A stretch of 64,000 bases of DNA from an uncultured Clostridia bacterium (lineage in GTDB: Bacteria; Bacillota; Clostridia; TANB77; CAG-508): the NCBI GenBank assembly GCA_948777935.1, contig CAQDYY010000001.1, positions 248,001-312,000 of the forward strand, given 5' to 3'. Below are positions 18,656-28,060 of the stretch, piece after piece (position 1 is the stretch's first letter; the number at the start of each line of letters is the position of its first letter). Below the pieces are notes generated by a model. That model saw only the letters and a program-made list of their open reading frames with translations. It did not search any database and was not told the origin of the DNA. The position numbers and the translations under genes are program-made.

Positions 18656-19480
18656 TTATTTTTCAAACGCATTTTCTCTATTTTTAAAAAAATCATAAAA
18701 ATATCTTACATTTTCAAGTTCACTCCACTTTTGAACTCTATAATCTTTTGTATCCAAATTATATATTTTAGCATTTAGAATTCCTAACATAAAAGGTGAA
18801 TGTGTTGCTATTATAAATTGAACTCCTAAATATCTTGACATTTTATTTATTTCTTCCGCAAGTTTTACCTGATTTTGCGGAGATAATGAAACCTCTGGTT
18901 CATCTAATAAGTATAATGCATTTGGCAAAATATTATCTTCTAAAATCTGCATTGTTGTTTCTCCATTGGAATATTTATCTTGTGCAAATTGAAACCTTGC
19001 AAATTGTTTTCCTCCTTCTTTTGTTTGTAAAAATTCCTTAGCAGTTTGTAGACCTCTTTCTCTTGATAAATTACTTTCTATACTTTCTTGTAAAACTGCA
19101 TCTTGTTGTATTTTTCTTATTTCATATAGTATTTCTTCACTCTTCAAATATCTACTATTTTCAGGTATCTTTCTAATTTCATCCCCAAATTCATCTTCTC
19201 CTAAAGCATATTCACACATTTTAGAATATATTTCAAAATTAATGGTTGGTATATACTCTGTTGGTACTGGTGCTTCATATCTTTCTTTTCCTTTTAAGTT
19301 TAATTTATGTGCAATAATATTTAATATAGTAGACTTTCCAGAACCATTATTACCATATAGTACCGTTATATTATCAAATAAAAATACATCTGGTTCTTTA
19401 TCTTTTAATACATTAAAAGGATATATATTGCTATTTTTACTTCTTCCATTACTTAATTTAAATGTTTTTAAATATATCAA
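18656..19480 (-). CDS. AAA/ABC-type ATPase
   Basis: 274 residues. Walker A GNNGSGKST (about residue 44), a Q/charged middle, LYLLDEPEVSLSP (signature-like Walker B with catalytic Glu) and IIATHSPF (H-switch). This is the RecF/SMC-related AAA class found in stand-alone predicted ATPases and in defence or anti-phage OLD-like systems, but no nuclease partner is adjacent. It lies ten bases after a small gene on the same strand. Role unknown. Confidence 0.8.
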   Translation of the reverse strand: MIYLKTFKLSNGRSKNSNIYPFNVLKDKEPDVFLFDNITVLYGNNGSGKSTILNIIAHKLNLKGKERYEAPVPTEYIPTINFEIYSKMCEYALGEDEFGDEIRKIPENSRYLKSEEILYEIRKIQQDAVLQESIESNLSRERGLQTAKEFLQTKEGGKQFARFQFAQDKYSNGETTMQILEDNILPNALYLLDEPEVSLSPQNQVKLAEEINKMSRYLGVQFIIATHSPFMLGILNAKIYNLDTKDYRVQKWSELENVRYFYDFFKNRENAFEK

Positions 19481-19490
19481 TTTTGCCTCC

Positions 19491-19739
19491 TTATATCTCT
19501 GGTATTCCTACTTTATACTCAATTTCCTCCATAAAAGGAAACATTTCTTTTAGTCTCTTTTTAGTAATCATTGCCATTCGTGGCTGTGGATTTTTGTCAT
19601 ATACTGATATTAGTTTTTGCGTATAGCAATTATCTGCTGTTTTAAATACTAAGTATCTATTATTTACATAGGTAAAATAAACCTGAAACCCATTATCGAG
19701 TTCTTTGTCAAATCTTTCAAATGTATACTTTTCTTCCAT
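19491..19739 (-). CDS. hypothetical protein, 82 residues
   Basis: MEEKYTFERFDKELDNGFQVYFTYVNNRYLVFKTADNCYTQ..., beta-rich N-terminal half, one cysteine, no membrane segment. It sits ten bases from the ATPase gene and ten from ligA on the same strand, with GGAGGTAATA before the ATG, so it is likely co-transcribed with them. Not recognised. Confidence 0.7.
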   Translation of the reverse strand: MEEKYTFERFDKELDNGFQVYFTYVNNRYLVFKTADNCYTQKLISVYDKNPQPRMAMITKKRLKEMFPFMEEIEYKVGIPEI

Positions 19740-19748
19740 TATTACCTC

Positions 19749-21746
19749 CTATTTTACCATTTCTATAAATTCTGTCTCGCTTAATATAGTAACACCTAAT
19801 TCTTGTGCTTTTGTAAGTTTGCTTCCTGCTTCTTCTCCTGCTAATACATAGCTTGTTTTTTTAGATACAGAAGAGGATACTTTTCCTCCTAGTTTTTCAA
19901 TAATTTCTCCTGCTTGTTCTCTTGTATAGTTTTCTAAAGAACCTGTTAGCACAAATGTAAACCCTTTAAATCTTTCATCTGCTCCTTGTTCTATTTCTTC
20001 CTCCATATTTACCCCTGCATCTTGCAATTTATTTATTAAGTCTATGGTTTGATCTTGTTTGAAAAATTCATAAATGCTAATAGCCATAATTTGACCTACA
20101 TCTTCTAATTCTGCTATTTCTTCTACTTCTGCTTGCATTAGATTTTCAATTGTTTTAAAATGTTTTGCTATTGTTTTTGCAGATTTTGTTCCAATGTGAC
20201 GAATTCCTAGTGCAGTAATTAATTTGTAAAATGGTCTATTTTTACTATCTTCTATTGCATTTACTAAGTTTGTAGCAAACTTTGTGCCATTTTTCTTTAA
20301 TGATGCAATATCTTCTAAAGTTAATTTATATATATCTGCTATATTTTCTATTAGTCCTTTTTCAATAAATTGTTCTACTAGGTTTTCGCCTAAACCATCT
20401 ATGTCTATTCCTTCTTTAGATACAAAGTGGATAATATTACGAAGTAATTTTGCAGGACACTCTATACCTGTGCACCTAATTGCTGCTTCTCCCTCTTCTC
20501 GTACTGCTTCTGCTCCACATACTGGGCATACCTTTGGCATTTCAAACTCTTTTTCTTTTCCTGTTCTTCTATCTTTTTTTACCTCTACTATTTCTGGAAT
20601 TACATCTCCTGCTTTTTGGATAATTACCGTGTCTCCAATTTTTAATTCTTTTTCTTTAATAAAATCTTCATTGTGTAAAGTTGTTTTTGAAATTGTAGAA
20701 CCCGCTACGCTTACTGGCTCTAATATTGCCATTGGTGTAATTACTCCTGTTCTTCCCACTTGACACACAATATCTTTTAAAATCGTTTCTTTTTTCTCTG
20801 GTGGATATTTGTATGCTATTGCCCATCTTGGTACTTTTGCTGTACTTCCTAAGTCTTCTCTTAGGCTTAAATTATCTACTTTTACAACTGCTCCATCAAT
20901 ACCAAAGCTTAAATCTCCTCTATCTTCTCCTATTTTATTTATCGCTGTAATTACTTCTTCTACTGTATTACATGGGATTTTTACAGGATTTACATTAAAA
21001 CCTAAGTCTTCTAAAAAACATAGTTCTTCATAATGAGAATTAAACTCTTTTCCTTCTATTTTTTGTACATTAAATATATATATATCAAGAGGTCTTGTAG
21101 CAGTTATATTACTATCTAACTGCCTTAACGAACCTGCTGCTGCATTTCTTGCATTTGCAAATAAAGGTTCTTCATTTAAACTTCTTTCTTCATTCATTTT
21201 TTCAAAGTCTTTTTTGCTTATAAATACTTCTCCACGTACTGTAATGTTTATTGACTCTTTTAATTTATGTGGAATAGTTTTAACAGTTTTTAAGTTCTCG
21301 GTAACATCTTCTCCTACAAGTCCATTTCCACGTGTTGCACCTTGTACTAAAATTCCATTTTCATATTTTAAACTAGCTGAAAGCCCATCTATTTTTGTTT
21401 CTACTACATATGTAGTCTCTTTTCCATATTCTTCTGCTTGCTTTTTTATTCTTTTATCAAATTCTACTAATTCATCAAAGTTAAATACATCTTGTAAACT
21501 TTGAAGAGGTACTTCATGAATTACCTCTTTAAAACCCTTTTTTACATGCCCTCCAACCTTTTGTGTAAGTGATTCTTTAGATAAAAACTCTGGATATTCC
21601 TTTTCTAAGTTTCGTAACTCTAACATTAGCATATCATATTCAAAATCTGATATTTCTGGTGAATCATCATCATAATATTTTTTTGCATAATATTCTGATA
21701 AATTACGCAATTCTTCTATACGCTTCTTTGCTTCTTCTTGCTTCAT
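19749..21746 (-). CDS. ligA: NAD-dependent DNA ligase
   Basis: 665 residues, normal for LigA. N-terminal NAD-binding domain, adenylation domain with VETKIDGLSASL (nucleophilic Lys about 118), OB fold, four-Cys zinc finger (CPVCG...CTGIECPAK, about 410-435), HhH repeats and a C-terminal BRCT domain (GFTFVLTGSLENYTREQAGEIIEKLGGKV). Seals nicks in replication and repair. It contains no in-frame CGG. Confidence 0.97.
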   Translation of the reverse strand: MKQEEAKKRIEELRNLSEYYAKKYYDDDSPEISDFEYDMLMLELRNLEKEYPEFLSKESLTQKVGGHVKKGFKEVIHEVPLQSLQDVFNFDELVEFDKRIKKQAEEYGKETTYVVETKIDGLSASLKYENGILVQGATRGNGLVGEDVTENLKTVKTIPHKLKESINITVRGEVFISKKDFEKMNEERSLNEEPLFANARNAAAGSLRQLDSNITATRPLDIYIFNVQKIEGKEFNSHYEELCFLEDLGFNVNPVKIPCNTVEEVITAINKIGEDRGDLSFGIDGAVVKVDNLSLREDLGSTAKVPRWAIAYKYPPEKKETILKDIVCQVGRTGVITPMAILEPVSVAGSTISKTTLHNEDFIKEKELKIGDTVIIQKAGDVIPEIVEVKKDRRTGKEKEFEMPKVCPVCGAEAVREEGEAAIRCTGIECPAKLLRNIIHFVSKEGIDIDGLGENLVEQFIEKGLIENIADIYKLTLEDIASLKKNGTKFATNLVNAIEDSKNRPFYKLITALGIRHIGTKSAKTIAKHFKTIENLMQAEVEEIAELEDVGQIMAISIYEFFKQDQTIDLINKLQDAGVNMEEEIEQGADERFKGFTFVLTGSLENYTREQAGEIIEKLGGKVSSSVSKKTSYVLAGEEAGSKLTKAQELGVTILSETEFIEMVK

Positions 21747-21794
21747 TATATTAATTCCTTTCTTAAAATCATCTACAATGTTTTAATTTGTAAG

Positions 21795-21956
21795 AACCCT
21801 CCGTCAAAGCTTCGCTTTGCCACCTCCCTTAAATAAAGGAGGCTTCACTCTACCCTTCATATAGACAATATATAACTAGTACTAACCTAAAGTCTGTAGA
21901 GAAATGGCCCCTTTACTTAAGGGGGCTGTCGCCGATAGGCGACTGGGGGTTCTTTA
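21795..21956. repeat. palindromic repeat element between pgsA and ligA
   Basis: AAGAACCCTCCGTC at one end and GACTGGGGGTTCTTT at the other are imperfect inverted ends; inside are cttcgctttg, CTCCCTTAAATAAAGGAGG and CCTTTACTTAAGGGGG stem-loops. No open frame. The build is that of a small non-coding dispersed element (MITE-like). Confidence 0.55.
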
Positions 21957-22554
21957 CTAGTTTTCTTTAAATAAGTCTTTTCCGTTTTTAATATAGTCAT
22001 ACCCTGAAAATATAGTTGCTATTACACAAATTGTCATCATTACAGTTACTGCAAAGTTAATCCAATATTGGTAGCCTGTTAATTCTCCATTAAATATGGC
22101 CCCATAATAACTGGTATCTATAAATGCTAAAATAATTGCAATCATTTGTGTTACTGTTTTTAGCTTTCCCCACATAGATGCTGCTACTACTTTCCCACCT
22201 TTTTCTACTGCAATTAAACGATATCCGTGATACAACAAATTCTCTAAATAGGATAATGATTGGTATCCATGCAGGTAATTTATTCATTTCTACTAATAAC
22301 ATCATTGCTGCAAGCACCAATATTTTATCTGCAATTGGGTCTAAAAATTCACCAAATGTTGTAATTTGATTTCTAGCACGTGCAATTGTTCCATCTAGTT
22401 TGTCTGTAATTGATGCGATTATAAAGATGAAGTTAATTAGCCACATATATATAGGTATTCCAAGTATTTCTCCTGGTATATTAAAAAATGGAATTATTAC
22501 CATAACTGGCACTAGTAATATACGAAAAACTGTTAATTTATTTGGTAAATTCAT
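21957..22554 (-). CDS. pgsA: CDP-diacylglycerol-glycerol-3-phosphate phosphatidyltransferase, read through a +1 frameshift
   Basis: Membrane enzyme making phosphatidylglycerol phosphate. About 198 residues, with the full CDP-alcohol phosphotransferase motif D-x2-DG-x2-AR-x8-G-x3-D-x3-D in TDKLDGTIARARNQITTFGEFLDPIADKI. The frame breaks at REFVVS then CGG (22225-22227); skipping C gives G-Y-R-L-I-A-V-E-K-G-G-K-V and the normal C-terminal half. AGGAGAG precedes the ATG. Essential in most bacteria, so decay is unlikely. Confidence 0.92.
22225..22227 (-). other. CGG +1 frameshift site (pgsA)
   Basis: gta tca (C) gga tat cgt tta: restores REFVVSGYRLIAVE. In frame it gives SRISFNCSRK and a premature end. 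Confidence 0.9.
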
Positions 22555-22740
22555 ACTCACTCTCTCCTTGTTTTTATAGTAAGTATATTATATACAAAAA
22601 TACAGAAAAAGCAAATAGGAAAACCTAAAATTTATCGTTTTCCTATTATCTCCTATTACTGGTATTTCATATATGTTATTCTATTTTACAATTATTTTGT
22701 AACAAAGTGCCCATACAATAGAATAATTTTCTATCATACA

Positions 22741-22776
22741 AAAATAGCCTCCCATATTTTAGGTGGCTATTTTCGT
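22741..22776 (-). terminator. terminator of the 205-residue gene
   Basis: AAAATAGCCACCT-loop-GGGAGGCTATTTTT. The remainder of 22555-22740 is AT-rich with no gene seen. Confidence 0.7.
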
Positions 22777-22788
22777 ATTTGTTAATTA

Positions 22789-23406
22789 CTATTGCTCGAA
22801 GTACTCTGGTGGCACAAAACTTTTGAAATATTCTGGTTTCATATCAATATAATTCATAAAAACCTCTTTTAAATCATTATCTTTTTTTAAAACTTCTTTT
22901 ACTAGCCTTAATTCTTCTATATATGTAGTATTAGCTAAATGGTATATAGTTAATTTTAGCTTTATGTTTTTGGTTAATCTTAATGAAAAACACTTTCTTT
23001 TAGGTATTTTATATTTCTCGCTATAATTTTCTACTAACCAAATTGTTAATAGTTGATTGAGTCCTTCTAAAAAGTTAATTTTAAAAAAGAATTCATTGTT
23101 TTTTAAGTTTTGTGAATGTAAAACCTCGTGTAGTACTGCTAAGAAACATAAGTTTTCCCCTCCTATTAATAGCAAGATTGTAAATGGTATAAAAATACAC
23201 ATTTCTTTCGTATCTTCATCATAATAGAAGAATCCTTGTAGAGAAAAACCAATTTTATAAACATTAAAATCTGCTATTTCAATGCTATTATCTACTTTTT
23301 TTATTAATTTCTTAGCATCTTCTACTAGTTCTATTTCTTTAATAGAAAGTGGTTTACACCACCGCTTTGATTTTCTGTTATTAATAACAAAATTTTCATA
23401 GTTCAT
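22789..23406 (-). CDS. putative zincin-type metalloprotein with in-frame CGG
   Basis: 205 residues. A hydrophobic segment (FIPFTILLLIGG) is followed by LAVLHEVLHSQN, an HExxH zinc-protease-like motif. The rest is Lys/Glu-rich and unrecognised. Codon 15 is CGG (23362-23364, K-R-W-C); a +1 shift there would terminate after about ten codons. It has its own promoter 134 bases upstream and a strong terminator. Peptidase function is inference from a single motif. Confidence 0.65.
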   Translation of the reverse strand: MNYENFVINNRKSKRWCKPLSIKEIELVEDAKKLIKKVDNSIEIADFNVYKIGFSLQGFFYYDEDTKEMCIFIPFTILLLIGGENLCFLAVLHEVLHSQNLKNNEFFFKINFLEGLNQLLTIWLVENYSEKYKIPKRKCFSLRLTKNIKLKLTIYHLANTTYIEELRLVKEVLKKDNDLKEVFMNYIDMKPEYFKSFVPPEYFEQ

Positions 23407-23539
23407 TTATTTATCCCCTTTCATTTCTTTACAAACTAGATTTTTTTTACATTCAAACAACAATAGTTAATATTTGTATGCAATTACACACAAATCATAT
23501 ACAATTTACAAGTTCTTTATTGATATATTGTACCGATAT

Positions 23540-23568
23540 ATTATACTACATTTATGTTAATTTGTAAA
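23540..23568 (-). promoter_or_regulatory. promoter of the zincin-like gene
   Basis: TTTACA (23563-23568), 17-base spacer with ACATAAATGT, TATAAT (23540-23545). Almost identical to 12980-13008. Confidence 0.65.
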
Positions 23569-23569
23569 A

Positions 23570-23863
23570 TTATCTCCTATTATTTTCCACTATATCAACA
23601 ATATCAGTTATATAATCCCCTATTACTGGTATATTTAGTGTTACAATTTTTTGTAAAATAATTACCAGTATTGCAGTAAGTAGTGAAAAACCTATTCCTA
23701 TACCTACTCCTTTTGCAATACCAGATATAAGGTTTCGTATTATAAGTTCTTTCCTATTTCCTAATATTTCTGATAAATCTATAAATCTATTTTTTAAAAA
23801 AGCATAATTCAAATCATCTATGCTTTTCATCAATTTCTCAAGTTTCGATTTTTTTATAAACAT
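23570..23863 (-). CDS. DUF5665 membrane protein
   Basis: 97 residues. N-terminal helical part, then GNRKELIIRNLISGIAKGVGIGIGFSLLTAILVIILQKIV and the IPVIGDYITDIV ending. That matches the DUF5665 pattern: one or two membrane segments and a short amphipathic tail. Function unknown. It lies after the terminator of the UPF0182 gene. Confidence 0.75.
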   Translation of the reverse strand: MFIKKSKLEKLMKSIDDLNYAFLKNRFIDLSEILGNRKELIIRNLISGIAKGVGIGIGFSLLTAILVIILQKIVTLNIPVIGDYITDIVDIVENNRR

Positions 23864-23869
23864 AGCAAA

Positions 23870-23902
23870 ACCACCCTATTTTTCTTCTTAGTTTAGGGTG
23901 GT
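23870..23902 (-). terminator. terminator of the UPF0182 gene
   Basis: ACCACCCTA-loop-TAGGGTGGT then tttt on the minus strand. Confidence 0.75.
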
Positions 23903-23923
23903 CTATTTTTTAAAAACTATACA

Positions 23924-26728
23924 TTATTGAATTACATTTGATATTACATTTCCTGTTGTAATTGTTACTTGATTTTGCTTTTTCTTGTCATCTTCTTCTT
24001 TTAGCTGTTCTAATTTATTAATTAATTCTTGCAATTTCTTTAAATCTTTTCCTATCATTTCCCAATCATTATTATTTGAAGATGTTTGTAAATTATTATT
24101 TGCCTTTATAACTGCCTCTATTAAATCTTCAATTGTATCTGTATTTTCTACCTCAATATTAACAGCAGATTGTGAAAGTAGGTTCTTAATTGCTCCTTTT
24201 AGTGTATCATCTATTGCAACTTTGTTTCCACAAGCTACTACTACTTTTTTAAGTGTTGGTATACTTTTTGTTTCATTTAATGAAACTTGATAAATTGGTT
24301 CTACATATAAAATAGTGTTATTAATTGGAATTGCACACATACTTTTTATTGTTCTCATTCCAGCAACATTTATACTTTCTAATTCTTTTGAAATCCTTTC
24401 ATCCTGACTTAAAAGTGTTTCTAATTGCATTGGTCCTAATATATTGCTATCTTGTGGAAATTTGTATAACCTTAGTTTTGCTTTTCCATCATATGTTCCA
24501 ACAAGATATGCTTTTAAACTTTGTTTATCTAGTTGTGTATACGAAGTTACAAGCCCTAATTCCATTTTGTCTAAATCTATTGTTTTTAACATTGTATAAT
24601 ATGGATCTTGTTTAACTCCTTTTGTACTTGCTTGTGTTGTTTTCGAATATTTTGCAATTTCCCATATATCATCACTTCTATATAGTACATCTGTGCTTAC
24701 ATTATGGTACATTTGTAAAATTTCTGCTTGAATATTGTATAGAAATTCCGGATATATGAAATGTTTAGAAATATCATTTGGTATAGCTTCTTCCTCAAAC
24801 ATATCTGGATACATGTTTTTATATGCCATAATTAATGGGTCTGATGTATCTGTTATATAAAATTTAGTAGTTCCATCATATGCATTAATTAATACTTTTA
24901 GTGAATTTCTAATATAGTTAATTTGATGTTTTGCACCATTATATTCAATGTTAATTGGTTGTGAATATGGATATTTATTTGTTACTGTATACGCATCTAA
25001 TACCCACACTTGTTCTCCTTCATCTGAAATTACCATATATGGTGATTCATCATATATAACATTTGGCAAAATTGTTTTTGCTCTTTGTATAATATTACGA
25101 TTAATTAAAATTTTACTATCTTCTGTAATATTACCAGATAATGCAAGGTTTACATCTTTTTCTTTTAATCCTAAAATCACACGATCTATAAAGTTTAGCT
25201 TAAGACCTGCCTCTCCATTGTATGTATACTCTGCATTTTGAGATGTTGCAGTTGGATAGTCAAACTCTGATTTATTTTTACTATTTGTTACTATTGTATT
25301 ATTAGTTTCTAACCCAAAATATATTCTTGGCTCTTTAACATATATAGCTTGGTTTTCTGTACTAAAATCTTTTTGAATATACTTCACATTTCCTAATTCG
25401 TCTGTATTTGTAGCCGAAGTTATAACTGAACCAAAACCATGTGTATATTCATATGTTTTGTTGTTATATGTTCTATCCCCACCACTAATAATTTCTCTTG
25501 GCGAAATATATACTAATGCATTGTTTCCACCTATTTCATATTGCCCAATGTTGGAATTTCTATATGAATAATAACCTGTACTTGTTTGTGTTACTCCTAA
25601 TGTTTTTAAAGTTATTTCTTCTGTTACAATAGCAATATTGTTTATTACATCTGAATTGTTTTCAATTTCTTTTAAGTTTTGTGTATCTTCATTATTAATA
25701 TATGTTTCATCAATTCTTATATTATAGGCAGTTTTAGTATTATCAATATTTGCTTGAATATAGTTTTTTTCTTTGTCTAATTCATTTGAATTAGTATATA
25801 TTAGTTTAAATCCAACCATAACAATAAATAAACAAACTAAATATGCTGGTACTGCTAAAACTGATATTATAACATTTTTTGTTTTCTTTTGGTTGAAATA
25901 TGAAATTGCTTTCCAAATAGCTATTACTATTACAATTGAAAACAGCCTATATCCCCATAATTTTATAGTAACATCTGTAATTCCTGCTCCATATATAGCT
26001 GTAGAATTGTCATTGTTTAATATTAAAAATTTGTCTGTTAAAATTCCTTGTGTTCGTATTAATATAAAGGCTGCAATTCCTATAGATAATAGTTTTACGT
26101 TTGTCATAATTTGCTTAAAGAAATGGCTTTTCTTTAAGGTTTCCGCACTAATACCATCAAAGTATTTGTTAAAAATGATTATGTAATATATTGCTCTATA
26201 TGCTGTCATTGCTATAATGATTGCCATATAATATAAAATTATTAGTTCTATAAATGGTTTTTCAAAAACATAAAATGCAATATCTGCTCCAAAAACAGAA
26301 TCATATATTCCAAACCATGCACGATTCATAAATAGCTTAAGTTGTCCACTCAAAAAGTATGAAAGAACAATACTTGCAATAGCAGATATAATAAATGCTA
26401 CTGATTTATTAGGTAGTTTAGGCATTTCCTTTTTTTCTTCATCAAAGAAGATTTTTAACCCTTTTTTTATTCCTCTATTTGTAAAATAGATAGCCAAAAA
26501 TAGAATTACAAAATTTATGCCCATTGTAATGCATTGATAAAATATGTTTTGTTTAAATACTGTTTTAAAGTTTTCGCCTATTTCTAATGTTTCTAAATAA
26601 TTTCCTCTATATGAAATATATACAAATATTGATAAAATTAGTATAACTATTAATACTAATATCGCTCTTGTTCGTATCTTTTTATTGTTTGTTTTTTCGA
26701 CTTGTTTTGTATTTTGTTGTTCTTGCAT
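23924..26728 (-). CDS. UPF0182 family membrane protein
   Basis: 934 residues. Seven or so N-terminal membrane segments (to about residue 320), then a very large extracytoplasmic region with the family stretches YTHGFGSVITSAT, EPRIYFGLETN, INYIRNSLKVLINAYDGTTKFYITD and PDMFEE, and a charged coiled-coil tail. COG1615 proteins occur in clostridia and actinobacteria; the function is not established. Ten bases after ftsY, so probably one transcript. Confidence 0.92.
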   Translation of the reverse strand: MQEQQNTKQVEKTNNKKIRTRAILVLIVILILSIFVYISYRGNYLETLEIGENFKTVFKQNIFYQCITMGINFVILFLAIYFTNRGIKKGLKIFFDEEKKEMPKLPNKSVAFIISAIASIVLSYFLSGQLKLFMNRAWFGIYDSVFGADIAFYVFEKPFIELIILYYMAIIIAMTAYRAIYYIIIFNKYFDGISAETLKKSHFFKQIMTNVKLLSIGIAAFILIRTQGILTDKFLILNNDNSTAIYGAGITDVTIKLWGYRLFSIVIVIAIWKAISYFNQKKTKNVIISVLAVPAYLVCLFIVMVGFKLIYTNSNELDKEKNYIQANIDNTKTAYNIRIDETYINNEDTQNLKEIENNSDVINNIAIVTEEITLKTLGVTQTSTGYYSYRNSNIGQYEIGGNNALVYISPREIISGGDRTYNNKTYEYTHGFGSVITSATNTDELGNVKYIQKDFSTENQAIYVKEPRIYFGLETNNTIVTNSKNKSEFDYPTATSQNAEYTYNGEAGLKLNFIDRVILGLKEKDVNLALSGNITEDSKILINRNIIQRAKTILPNVIYDESPYMVISDEGEQVWVLDAYTVTNKYPYSQPINIEYNGAKHQINYIRNSLKVLINAYDGTTKFYITDTSDPLIMAYKNMYPDMFEEEAIPNDISKHFIYPEFLYNIQAEILQMYHNVSTDVLYRSDDIWEIAKYSKTTQASTKGVKQDPYYTMLKTIDLDKMELGLVTSYTQLDKQSLKAYLVGTYDGKAKLRLYKFPQDSNILGPMQLETLLSQDERISKELESINVAGMRTIKSMCAIPINNTILYVEPIYQVSLNETKSIPTLKKVVVACGNKVAIDDTLKGAIKNLLSQSAVNIEVENTDTIEDLIEAVIKANNNLQTSSNNNDWEMIGKDLKKLQELINKLEQLKEEDDKKKQNQVTITTGNVISNVIQ

Positions 26729-26738
26729 ATTTTCCCTC

Positions 26739-27641
26739 CTACAAAATTGCTTTCACAAAATCATTTGCATTAAATAATTCCATATCGTCAATTTGTTCTC
26801 CTACACCAATAAATTTGATTGGTATTTTATTTTCATCTATAATTCCTAAAACTACTCCACCTTTTGCTGTTCCATCTAATTTTGTTAGTACAATTCCTGT
26901 AAGCGGTGTAGTTTCTTTAAATGCTTTTACCTGTGATATTGCGTTTTGCCCAGTTGTTGCATCTAATACAATTAATACTTCTTTTGAACATTCTAGTAAT
27001 TCTTTATCTATTACTTTTTGAATTTTTGCAAGTTCGTCCATTAAATATTTTTTATTATGAAGCCTTCCTGCTGTATCACAAATTAAGATATCTGCATTAG
27101 TTTCTTTTGTTATTTTAATTGCTTCATATACAACAGATGCTGGGTCTGCTCCTTCTTCTTTTTTTACTATATCACACCCAGAGCGTTTTGCCCAAATTTC
27201 TAATTGTTCTACTGCTGCTGCGCGGAATGTGTCTGCTGCTGCAATTACTATTTTCTTTCCATTTTGTTTTAATCTATTTGCAATTTTACCAATAGATGTA
27301 GTTTTTCCTACACCATTAACACCTACTACTAAAATGATTGATGGTTTGGTGTCTAGCTTTAATGAATTATCTATACTTAAAATTTCTGCCATTTCTTCTC
27401 TTAATGCCTGTTTTACATCTTCTGCATCTTTTATATTTTCTTTCTTTATTTTATCACGTAATTTTGAAATAATATTAATTGATGTATCCATTCCTATATC
27501 TGATGTAATTAGTATTTCTTCTAGTTCTTCTAATAATTCTTCATCTACTTTTCTAAATACACTAAATGCATTGTTTATTTTCTCATCAAAAGAATTTTTA
27601 GTTTTACCTAAACCTTGTTTTAATTTATCAAAAAAGCCCAT
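26739..27641 (-). CDS. ftsY: signal recognition particle receptor FtsY
   Basis: GTPase docking SRP-ribosome complexes at the membrane. 300 residues: a short N domain without the long acidic A domain, then the G domain with GVNGVGKTTSIGKIA (P-loop), DTFRAAA, DTAGRLHN and TKLDGTAKGG. AGAGAGAAGAT precedes the ATG. First gene of a unit with the UPF0182 protein. Confidence 0.96.
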   Translation of the reverse strand: MGFFDKLKQGLGKTKNSFDEKINNAFSVFRKVDEELLEELEEILITSDIGMDTSINIISKLRDKIKKENIKDAEDVKQALREEMAEILSIDNSLKLDTKPSIILVVGVNGVGKTTSIGKIANRLKQNGKKIVIAAADTFRAAAVEQLEIWAKRSGCDIVKKEEGADPASVVYEAIKITKETNADILICDTAGRLHNKKYLMDELAKIQKVIDKELLECSKEVLIVLDATTGQNAISQVKAFKETTPLTGIVLTKLDGTAKGGVVLGIIDENKIPIKFIGVGEQIDDMELFNANDFVKAIL

Positions 27642-27748
27642 ATCTTCTCTCTTTCTATTTGTTTTTTAGTATAAATACTATATCATATTTTGTTTATTTT
27701 GTACAGTGATTTTAAGGTATATTTAAGATAATGTTAAGAAAGCAAAAC

Positions 27749-27820
27749 CAACTTACGATTTTATATTTCGTAAGTTGGTATAATTGGAGCGTTTTAGGAG
27801 GTTATTTGCGAAAAAATCGC
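27749..27820. repeat. dispersed ~70-bp intergenic repeat, copy 2
   Basis: ACCAACTTACGA-loop-TCGTAAGTTGGT hairpin followed by GGAGCGTTTTAGGAGGTTAT and TTGCGAAAAAATC; copy 1 is at 13027-13098. The 419-base space 27642-28060 holds this, a further AT-rich stretch and the terminator below, and no gene. Confidence 0.6.
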
Positions 27821-27912
27821 CTGTTTCTCATAGTGTTCCTCCCACATTTCGCTTGGGAAAAATAATTCGATTAATCAACTGCCTAAATTAGTATAACATA
27901 AAATAAAAAACT

Positions 27913-27940
27913 GGCAACTAATTATTTCTAACTAGTTGCC
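27913..27940 (-). terminator. terminator of the PemK-like gene
   Basis: GGCAACTA-loop-TAGTTGCC followed on the minus strand by cagttttttatttt. A related hairpin, GGCGACTA-loop-TAGTTGCC (28900-28928), follows the next gene upstream. Confidence 0.65.
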
Positions 27941-28060
27941 TTTCATAGCAATTTAACTGGAACTTCCGTTCCTTTCATAGCAATCTCTATGATTACTTTC
28001 TAATACTATGATACTATATTTTACTCTAAATGTCAACGATTTATTCATTAAATTTTTATA

